This document shows, piece by piece, positions 1-4,997 of a DNA stretch of 6,266 nt. The notes beneath the pieces are model-generated. The model did not search any database and was not told where the DNA came from. It was given only the letters and a program-made list of their open reading frames with translations. Source of the DNA: Planctomycetota bacterium (GTDB lineage: Bacteria > Planctomycetota > Phycisphaerae > Sedimentisphaerales > SM23-30); NCBI GenBank assembly GCA_022705365.1, contig JAKJEP010000137.1, positions 1 through 6,266 on the forward strand, written 5' to 3'. The position numbers and the translations under genes are program-made. Every line of letters starts with the position of its first letter. The first letter of the stretch is position 1.

Positions 1-1
1 G

Positions 2-187
2 GAGGTGTTTGTTCCGTATGAGCTGCTCCAGCCGCTGCCCAATATTCCGCCGCGACCGGGGAGCCGCTGGCGGGCCAATTTTTACCGGGTGGATTATGAT
101 GAAGGCAAGACTAGAAGCTGGGACTGGGTGCGGGTTGGGCCCAGCTTCCATGAGTTTGAAAAGTTCGGTACTCTGATTTTTGAATGA
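2..187 (+). CDS. CBM9-like carbohydrate-binding protein, C-terminal fragment (5' end outside window)
   Basis: The reading frame is open from the left edge and ends in a tandem stop, TGA then TAA at 185-190. Only about 61 C-terminal residues are visible. The segment contains RWRANFYRVDYDEG, then a Trp-rich stretch (SWDWVRVGPS) and FHEFEKFGTLIFE. This order, W-x-A-N-F-Y-R followed by F-H-x-x-x-x-F-G-x-L-x-F at the extreme C-terminus, is what I know from the last beta strands of family 9-like carbohydrate-binding (DOMON-like) domains. A GTG at position 5 could be mistaken for a start, but no ribosome binding site can precede it in the window and the visible part is only the end of a domain, so the true start lies upstream. 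The next gene begins 27 nt downstream on the same strand, suggesting co-transcription. The family call rests on a short segment. Confidence 0.6.
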   Translation, partial: EVFVPYELLQPLPNIPPRPGSRWRANFYRVDYDEGKTRSWDWVRVGPSFHEFEKFGTLIFE

Positions 188-202
188 TAAGGCAATTTTA
201 CC

Positions 203-207
203 AGGAG
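203..207 (+). promoter_or_regulatory. Ribosome binding site (AGGAG) deciding a GTG start
   Basis: AGGAG lies 7 nt upstream of the GTG at 215. It supports this non-ATG start, which also gives a protein beginning with a basic, then hydrophobic signal sequence. The next in-frame ATG (257) would cut into that signal sequence. Confidence 0.7.
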
Positions 208-214
208 ACAGATC

Positions 215-1330
215 GTGAAAAAATTCATACGTTATTGTTTGATCGGGAGTGCAATCATGATGGCAGCAAAAGATGTAAATAACCTGTCCGCGCAGACGGC
301 TGACCTGCGGCTGCTGGACTGGCAGCCGAAAAGCCAGTTGGTCGTGAAGGAAACGAAAATTGACAAGCCGAAATTTCCGGTGATTGATATTCACAATCAC
401 CTGCACCGGTGGGAAAAGATGGGGCAGTTTCTTGAGGAAATGGACAAGGCCGGCGTTACCCTGTGCGTGAATCTGGATGGGTTTTCCGAGCAGGATGACT
501 ATCTGGAACAGTTGAAAAAGGTGAAGGAACTGGGGCAGGACCGGATCCTGTTGTTTTTTGTGCCGGATTTCAGCAAAATCGACGAGCCGGACTTTGCGGT
601 AAAGGAGGCGAAGAAGCTGGAAGAGGCGGTGAAGATGGGCATTCGCGGTCTGAAAATCCATAAAAATTTGGGTTTGATCGTAAAAGACAAGACCGGCCAA
701 CTGGTGCCGGTGGATGATCCGCGGATTGATCCGTTGTGGGCCAAATGCGGGGAGCTGGGAATCCCGGTGATGATTCACGTGTCGGATCCGAAGGCATTTT
801 TTACGCCGCTGGATCAATACAACGAGCGATATGATGAGCTGGCCGCCCATCCGGGGTGGCTGTTTTACGGGGATGAGTATCCATCCAAGGATGAAATCCT
901 GGCCCAGCGCAACCGCATGATGGCCAAACACCCCAAAACCATCTTTATCGGGGCCCATGTGGGCGGATTACCGGAGGATCTCGGCCAACTGAGCCAATGG
1001 CTGGATACTTATCCGAATTTTTACGTGGATATCTGTGCCCGCATCAATGAACTGGGGCGCCAGCCCTACACCGCCCGGAAGTTTTTTATCAAGTACCAGG
1101 ACCGGATACTCTTCGGAACCGATACCCCCTGTGATACGGAGGCTTACCGGATCTTTTACCGTTTTCTGGAAACGGATGATGAGTATTTTGACCCCGCCGG
1201 CGGGCATCACCTGCAGGGCCGCTGGATGATTTACGGTGTCTTTCTGCCCGATGAAGTCCTGGAAAAAGTGTACTATAAGAACGCGGAAAAAATTCTTTCC
1301 CGTTTCCAACCCGTAAAATCCGGTTCCTGA
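215..1330 (+). CDS. Exported metal-dependent amidohydrolase (amidohydrolase_2 / ACMSD-like TIM barrel)
   Basis: The 371-residue protein starts at GTG with a good AGGAG site. Residues 1-26 look like a Sec signal peptide: MKKFIRY, a short hydrophobic core, then a possible cleavage after LSA. It should therefore act in the periplasm or outside the cell. The rest fits a TIM-barrel hydrolase of the amidohydrolase_2 family. Visible residues are the H-x-H pair H60/H62 (VIDIHNHLH), GLKIH at 145-149, H188 (MIHVSDP), H248 (GAHVGG) and D303 (FGTDTP). By analogy with ACMSD-type enzymes, H60, H62, H188 and D303 would bind the metal and H248 would be catalytic. Such enzymes hydrolyse or decarboxylate small ring or carboxylate substrates; the substrate here is unknown. 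The CBM9-like gene upstream hints at carbohydrate or plant-polymer metabolism, but this is inference. A probable terminator lies about 45 nt after the stop. Family call is firm, reaction is not. Confidence 0.88.
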   Translation: MKKFIRYCLIGSAIMMAAKDVNNLSAQTADLRLLDWQPKSQLVVKETKIDKPKFPVIDIHNHLHRWEKMGQFLEEMDKAGVTLCVNLDGFSEQDDYLEQLKKVKELGQDRILLFFVPDFSKIDEPDFAVKEAKKLEEAVKMGIRGLKIHKNLGLIVKDKTGQLVPVDDPRIDPLWAKCGELGIPVMIHVSDPKAFFTPLDQYNERYDELAAHPGWLFYGDEYPSKDEILAQRNRMMAKHPKTIFIGAHVGGLPEDLGQLSQWLDTYPNFYVDICARINELGRQPYTARKFFIKYQDRILFGTDTPCDTEAYRIFYRFLETDDEYFDPAGGHHLQGRWMIYGVFLPDEVLEKVYYKNAEKILSRFQPVKSGS

Positions 1331-1360
1331 GCTACACAAAACGGGAAAATTTTCAATACA

Positions 1361-1449
1361 GACGCCAGCGTCAAAAGCTCTTGGACCCCTTGTTATTGGG
1401 GAGCCAGAGCCATTTTTGGATGTCCATATCGACTTTTGACGGTTCCGTC
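1361..1449. repeat. 89-bp nested inverted-repeat structure (MITE-like or structured RNA candidate)
   Basis: The ends at 1361-1377 and 1433-1449 are imperfect inverted repeats, 14 of 17 positions matching, with a perfect 9-bp core: CGTCAAAAG at 1369-1377 against CTTTTGACG at 1433-1441. Each end is itself a short palindrome of the form GACGN-NN-NCGTC: GACGCCAGCGTC at 1361-1372 and GACGGTTCCGTC at 1438-1449. The interior holds the hairpin annotated as a terminator and a small palindrome, TGGATGTCCA at 1417-1426. I see no clear target-site duplication next to the ends and no coding content. It could be a small non-autonomous element, a structured 3' UTR, or an extended terminator. The symmetry is seen directly; the nature is not known. 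Confidence 0.45.
1373..1417 (+). terminator. Probable Rho-independent terminator of the amidohydrolase transcript
   Basis: Arms at 1377-1389 and 1398-1410 form an 11-bp imperfect stem: GCTCT pairs with AGAGC, GG with CC, and CCCC with GGGG, with a bulged T and a small A/AG internal loop. The 8-nt loop is TTGTTATT. The stem is followed by CA and five Ts (1413-1417) and preceded by AAAA. The position, 47 nt after the amidohydrolase stop and ahead of a separate operon, suits termination. The T run is short, so strength is uncertain. Confidence 0.55.
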
Positions 1450-1506
1450 AATTCAGGCAAAAAATTTTATTAACATTTTGATAGATGGCGCATCTTACCA
1501 GGGGAA

Positions 1507-1543
1507 CCATAGTGTAATAATTTATGTTTGCCTGCGACTATGG
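1507..1543. promoter_or_regulatory. Inverted repeat CCATAGT / ACTATGG, possible operator
   Basis: A perfect 7-bp inverted repeat has arms at 1507-1513 and 1537-1543, with a 23-nt spacer. Arm centres are 30 bp apart, roughly three helical turns, so both arms would face the same side of the DNA. The right arm falls between the proposed -35 and -10 elements of the export operon promoter, where a repressor could act. Seven base pairs can arise by chance, and no regulator gene is visible in the window. Confidence 0.2.
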
Positions 1544-1556
1544 GATAAGGTAATAT
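1528..1556 (+). promoter_or_regulatory. Candidate sigma-70-type promoter for the export operon
   Basis: TTGCCT at 1528-1533 and TAATAT at 1551-1556 are separated by exactly 17 nt. Each matches the consensus hexamer at 4 of 6 positions. Transcription would begin near 1563, giving a leader of about 48 nt before the adaptor start codon. It follows the terminator candidate and lies in the only sizeable gap before the operon. A weaker alternative -35, TTAACA at 1470-1475, has only a poor -10 (TCTTAC). Confidence 0.35.
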
Positions 1557-1610
1557 CCAGACTTCCTCTGTAAAAATAGGTAAAATGGCAGCATAAAGGC
1601 CGGTCAGAGT

Positions 1611-3011
1611 ATGAAAAAAATTCTTATTATTTTATTCAGTGTTGGTGGTGCGTTGATTTTGTTGGGATGGGCGGGGTATGCCCTTCAATCGAAGCTGAAG
1701 GCCAAGCTGCCGAGTACGGAAGTGCGGGTGGAGTGTCCCCAGCGGGGAACCCTGACGGAGTTTATCACGGCGCCGGGGCTTGTCGAGCCGAAACGGAAAG
1801 TGGAAATCAGTGCGAAAATTTCGGCCCGGGTGATATCGATCCCGGTGGAAGAAGGCAACCAGGTGTTCAAAGGGGCGGAGGCCGGGGAGGCGGCGAAGGA
1901 GCCTACGCTGCTGATTAAGCTGGATGCCAGCGATCTGGAGGCGGGACTGCGTTCCGTCCAGGCACATCGTGCGGCACAGGCGGCCCGGATTGAGGTGGCG
2001 CGGGCGGAAATCACCAGCAAAAAGGCCAATATTGAAGCCTGCCGGGCCAGGCTGGAACAAATGACGCGAAAACTGGACCGGGAGAAAAACCTGCTGGGCT
2101 CGCGTGATATAAGCCAGTCCACCGTGGATGAAACCCAGAGCCTTTTTGACGAACAGCAGGCGCAGCTTACCATTGTGGAGAACGACCTGAAAACCACGGA
2201 AATGAACCTGGTGGTCATGGAACATGAGCTGGAGGCGGCGGATGCGGAAATCTCCCGCGCGGTGCAGGATCTGACCTATACCACTATCATGGCCCCGATG
2301 GACGGGATTGTCACCAAAATCAACGCCGAGGAGGGGGAGATGGTCATGACCGGCACGATGAACAATCCCGGAACGGTCATCATGGAGGTGGCCGATCTGT
2401 CGCAAATGCTGGTGCTGGTCCAGGTCGATCAGACGGACATCAGCAAGGTGCAGGTGGGTCAAAAGGCCAAAGTAGAATTTCAGGCCTGGCCGGACCGGTT
2501 TTTTGACGGGGTGGTGGAAAAGAAGGCGCTGGCCCTGACGATGGGGCGCAGCGGGGAATATTACGAAGTGGAGGTTCTGCTGCAGAATACCAGCGGGCAG
2601 GAGGTTTTGTCGGGCTTGTCGGCGGATGTGGATATTGAAACCGCCACTTATCAGGAGGTGCTGCTGGTTCCCAGCCAGGCCATTCTGGCACGGGAGGTGG
2701 ACTCCCTGCCGATGGAAATCCGCGATAGCAATCCGCTGGTCGATACCAAAAAAACCTATGGTTCCGTTGTGTACCGGTATATCGAGGGAGAAGCCGTCGT
2801 AACGCCGGTAAAAATCGGGCAGAGCGACACAACTCATACGATTATTCTGGAAGGACTGACCGAGACGGACAAAATCATTACCGGCCCGTTCAAGATATTG
2901 ACGACTCTCCAGCATAAGCAAAAAGTCCTGGACGAACGGGAAAAAGAGAAAGCCGGCAAGGACAAAGAAACAGCCGCCCCGGCTGGTGATGCGAACGAGG
3001 CAAAATCCTGA
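1611..3011 (+). CDS. Periplasmic adaptor (membrane fusion protein) of a MacAB-TolC-like export pump, HlyD/MacA family
   Basis: This 466-residue adaptor should link the inner-membrane ABC permease to the TolC-like duct. Residues 4-24 form one N-terminal transmembrane anchor, with no lipobox. The first lipoyl/barrel-sandwich half is at about 64-88 (VEISAKISARVISIPVEEG). A long alpha-helical hairpin spans about 105-222, and the second lipoyl half is at 224-246 (APMDGIVTKINAEEG). A beta barrel follows (about 255-345), then a membrane-proximal domain (about 345-435). The tail from 436 is highly charged, Lys/Glu/Ala-rich and probably disordered. Near the hairpin tip R157, L161 and S168 match the R-x3-L-x6-S motif known for TolC docking in AcrA/MacA/HlyD adaptors. 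The ATG at 1611 is the first usable start in its frame, since a stop lies at 1581-1583. Its ribosome site is weak (AAAGG, 11 nt away). It is the first gene of the operon. Substrate unknown. Confidence 0.92.
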   Translation: MKKILIILFSVGGALILLGWAGYALQSKLKAKLPSTEVRVECPQRGTLTEFITAPGLVEPKRKVEISAKISARVISIPVEEGNQVFKGAEAGEAAKEPTLLIKLDASDLEAGLRSVQAHRAAQAARIEVARAEITSKKANIEACRARLEQMTRKLDREKNLLGSRDISQSTVDETQSLFDEQQAQLTIVENDLKTTEMNLVVMEHELEAADAEISRAVQDLTYTTIMAPMDGIVTKINAEEGEMVMTGTMNNPGTVIMEVADLSQMLVLVQVDQTDISKVQVGQKAKVEFQAWPDRFFDGVVEKKALALTMGRSGEYYEVEVLLQNTSGQEVLSGLSADVDIETATYQEVLLVPSQAILAREVDSLPMEIRDSNPLVDTKKTYGSVVYRYIEGEAVVTPVKIGQSDTTHTIILEGLTETDKIITGPFKILTTLQHKQKVLDEREKEKAGKDKETAAPAGDANEAKS

Positions 3012-3024
3012 CCCCCCAAAAAAC

Positions 3025-3723
3025 ATGCTGATCGAACTAAAAGATGTGCGCAAGATTTATAAGGTGGGAGTAGAGCGAATTCAGGCTCTGGACGGGGTAA
3101 GTCTGGAAGTCAGGGAGAATGAATATCTGGCGGTGATGGGCTCTTCCGGTTCGGGAAAGAGCACTCTAATGAATATCCTGGGCTGTCTGGACCGCTGTAC
3201 TTCGGGACAGTATCTGCTGGGGGGCCATGATACGACCCGGCTGGGCAGCAGCCGGCTGGCGCAAATCCGCAACGAGCAGATCGGGTTTGTCTTTCAATCG
3301 TTTGAGCTGCTGCCCCGTACGTCGGCCTTGAAAAACGTGGAGCTGCCACTGCTCTACAGCCGCAAACAGGGCTGGTGGAACCGGCGAAAACTGGCCAATG
3401 CTTCGCTGGAGCGGGTCGGCCTGGCCGGGCGGATCCGGCACCGGCCCAACCAGCTTTCCGGCGGTGAGAAGCAGCGGGTGGCCATCGCGCGGGCGCTGGT
3501 TGGCGGTCCCAGCCTGCTGCTGGCGGATGAGCCGACGGGGAATCTGGATACCAAAACCAGTGAGGATATTCTGGCCCTCTTTGACCGACTGCATGAGGAA
3601 GGCCAGACGATCATTATGGTGACGCACGAGGAGGATATCGCCCGGCACGCCCACCGCGTGATTCGGATGCGCGACGGGAAAATCATATCCGATGAGAAGC
3701 AGACCGGGAGGAAACCGGCATGA
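3025..3723 (+). CDS. ABC transporter ATPase of MacB/LolD type
   Basis: The 232-residue protein is a stand-alone nucleotide-binding subunit that should dimerise at the inner membrane face and power the permease encoded next. Counting from ATG 3025, it has Walker A GSSGSGKST (39-47), Q-loop Q91 (FVFQSF), signature LSGGEKQRVAIARAL (144-158), Walker B LLLADEP with D168/E169, the D-loop region GNLD, and H-loop H201 (VTHEED). All key residues are intact. The LNILG-like sequence after Walker A and the overall length fit the MacB/LolD/FtsE group. Start choice: 3025 gives MLIELKDVRKIY, the usual family beginning, 13 nt after the adaptor stop. No Shine-Dalgarno precedes it, so translation may rely on reinitiation. 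In-frame GTG 2986 or ATG 2989 would overlap the adaptor gene and add 12-13 non-conserved residues; they also lack a clear ribosome site. Confidence 0.93.
   Translation: MLIELKDVRKIYKVGVERIQALDGVSLEVRENEYLAVMGSSGSGKSTLMNILGCLDRCTSGQYLLGGHDTTRLGSSRLAQIRNEQIGFVFQSFELLPRTSALKNVELPLLYSRKQGWWNRRKLANASLERVGLAGRIRHRPNQLSGGEKQRVAIARALVGGPSLLLADEPTGNLDTKTSEDILALFDRLHEEGQTIIMVTHEEDIARHAHRVIRMRDGKIISDEKQTGRKPA
3707..3711 (+). promoter_or_regulatory. Ribosome binding site (GGAGG) of the permease, inside the ATPase gene
   Basis: GGAGG lies 8 nt before the ATG at 3720 and within the last codons of the ATPase gene. With the 4-bp ATGA overlap it supports translational coupling of the two subunits. Confidence 0.75.
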
Positions 3724-4976
3724 GCGGCACGATATGGCTACCGATACGAATCCTGCTGCTGATCTTGCAGAGTGTCTGGCTGGCACTGGGGCAAATCTGG
3801 TCAAATAAAATCCGGTCGGCCCTGACCACGATCGGGATTATTATCGGGGTGGCTTCGGTGACGGCGGTCATCGCGGCCCTGTCGGGCCTGAAGGCCAGCG
3901 TACTGACGGAATTCGAAAGCATCGGAACGACGACTATCTTTGCCGGGCCGGATCTGCCGCGGGAGGGAAAGTTCCGGAATCTCCCCTGGCATAAGATTCA
4001 GTTTGAAAAGAAGGACCTGGAGAATTTGCTGGAGAACTGCCCTTCCCTGGAGGTGTACACCCCGGCCACCTGGCGCTCGACTTCGGTGCGCTATGGCGAG
4101 CAAACGGTGGAGAATATGCTGATTCGGGGCATCAACAACAGTTGGCATAAGATCGAAAACCGTTCGGTGATTGATGGGCGGCCGTTTTCCATCATCGATG
4201 AGGAACAGGGCTGGCAGGTCTGCCTGATTACCGAGGAAGTAAAAAAGGAACTGAAGCTGGACAAGGATTGTGTCGGGCAGGAAATCCAGATCGACGGCCG
4301 GTCGTTTCGGATTGTCGGGGTGGTGGAAGAGCGGATTTCGGCCTTTGATATGGGCCGCAGCAAGGCGGAGGTGTATATACCGTATGAAACGGAATGGAAA
4401 CTCTGGCGCAACCATCCGGTCATCCTGGCCAAAGCCAAAAAGCCGGAGGTAGCGGAAGAGGCACGGGAGGAGCTGCGTTTTTATCTCCGCAAATGCAAAG
4501 GCCTGAAGCCGGGCGACCCGGATTTGTTCCGGATTGAAACGGTGGAACAGGTATTGCGGCAATTCGAAAAGGTATCCATTATCATCACCACCATTGCCAC
4601 CGGGGTAGTGGGTATCTCCCTGCTGGTCGGCGGGGTGGGGATTATGAATATCATGCTGGTTTCGGTCTCGGAGCGCACCCGGGAGATCGGCCTGCGCAAG
4701 GCGGTGGGCGCCAAACCTTCGGCCATTTTATTGCAGTTCCTGGTGGAAGCGGTCATCCTGTGCTTTTTCGGGGGCCTGCTGGGCGTGCTCGGCGGGCAGG
4801 GGATGACCTCGGCCCTGGCGCGAATTCCCAATGCCCACCTGGACAAGGCCTATATCCCCATGTGGGCCATCGGCCTGGCGTTCGGATTTTCGGCACTGGT
4901 CGGAATCATTTTCGGCATGTTCCCGGCGGCCAAGGCCGCCAGCCTGGACCCCATCGAGGCCCTGCGGCACGAATAA
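3720..4976 (+). CDS. FtsX-like ABC permease of MacB type (MacB_PCD plus FtsX domains)
   Basis: The 418-residue inner-membrane permease forms the membrane part of the pump. An amphipathic or hydrophobic N-terminal helix (about 5-25) precedes transmembrane segment 1 (about 33-56), which carries the MacB-like run NKIRSALTTIGIIIGVASV. A periplasmic domain of about 225 residues (60-285) follows. The C-terminal FtsX domain has three segments at about 285-312, 337-362 and 380-402. Diagnostic family runs are SERTREIGLRKAVGA (317-331), the coupling region expected to touch the ATPase, and the end AAKAASLDPIEALRHE. E. coli MacB carries its ATPase fused at the N-terminus; here it is a separate protein, as in the Bacillus YknYZ arrangement. 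The start overlaps the ATPase stop (ATGA) and has a good GGAGG site. Four segments and a large periplasmic domain suit mechanotransmission rather than classical substrate passage through the membrane. Substrate unknown. Confidence 0.93.
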   Translation: MSGTIWLPIRILLLILQSVWLALGQIWSNKIRSALTTIGIIIGVASVTAVIAALSGLKASVLTEFESIGTTTIFAGPDLPREGKFRNLPWHKIQFEKKDLENLLENCPSLEVYTPATWRSTSVRYGEQTVENMLIRGINNSWHKIENRSVIDGRPFSIIDEEQGWQVCLITEEVKKELKLDKDCVGQEIQIDGRSFRIVGVVEERISAFDMGRSKAEVYIPYETEWKLWRNHPVILAKAKKPEVAEEAREELRFYLRKCKGLKPGDPDLFRIETVEQVLRQFEKVSIIITTIATGVVGISLLVGGVGIMNIMLVSVSERTREIGLRKAVGAKPSAILLQFLVEAVILCFFGGLLGVLGGQGMTSALARIPNAHLDKAYIPMWAIGLAFGFSALVGIIFGMFPAAKAASLDPIEALRHE

Positions 4977-4997
4977 GAACAGGAGCGATTAAAACGT

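Noticed and set aside
1420..1473. Small + strand frame (17 codons plus stop) in the intergenic region
   Set aside because: No ribosome binding site precedes it, and it overlaps the inverted-repeat structure.
197..1505. Near-identical short strings TTACCAGGAGA (near 198) and TTACCAGGGGA (near 1495) as a direct repeat
   Set aside because: Only 10 of 11 bases match, and the first copy is largely a ribosome binding site. The similarity is within chance and no element boundary coincides with it.
1585..1596. Three-codon mini-frame (Met-Ala-Ala-stop) in the adaptor leader, preceded by AGG
   Set aside because: It is too short to distinguish from chance, and it shows no attenuator-like codon bias or paired hairpins around it.
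1331..1610. Possible tRNA, riboswitch or CRISPR content in the spacer
   Set aside because: There is no cloverleaf, no regularly spaced direct repeats, and no riboswitch core that I recognise. The structure seen is explained by the terminator and inverted repeat.
1632..3053. Long antisense open frame (473 codons, minus strand) opposite the adaptor gene
   Set aside because: It mirrors a well-supported adaptor gene whose codon bias removes stops on the opposite strand. Its translation is rich in His, Arg, Phe and Gln, shows no recognisable domain, and lacks a plausible ribosome site.
3166..4562. Antisense open frames opposite the ATPase and permease genes
   Set aside because: They lie opposite genes with intact diagnostic motifs, show no domain of their own, and have the Arg/Pro/His-rich composition typical of shadow frames.
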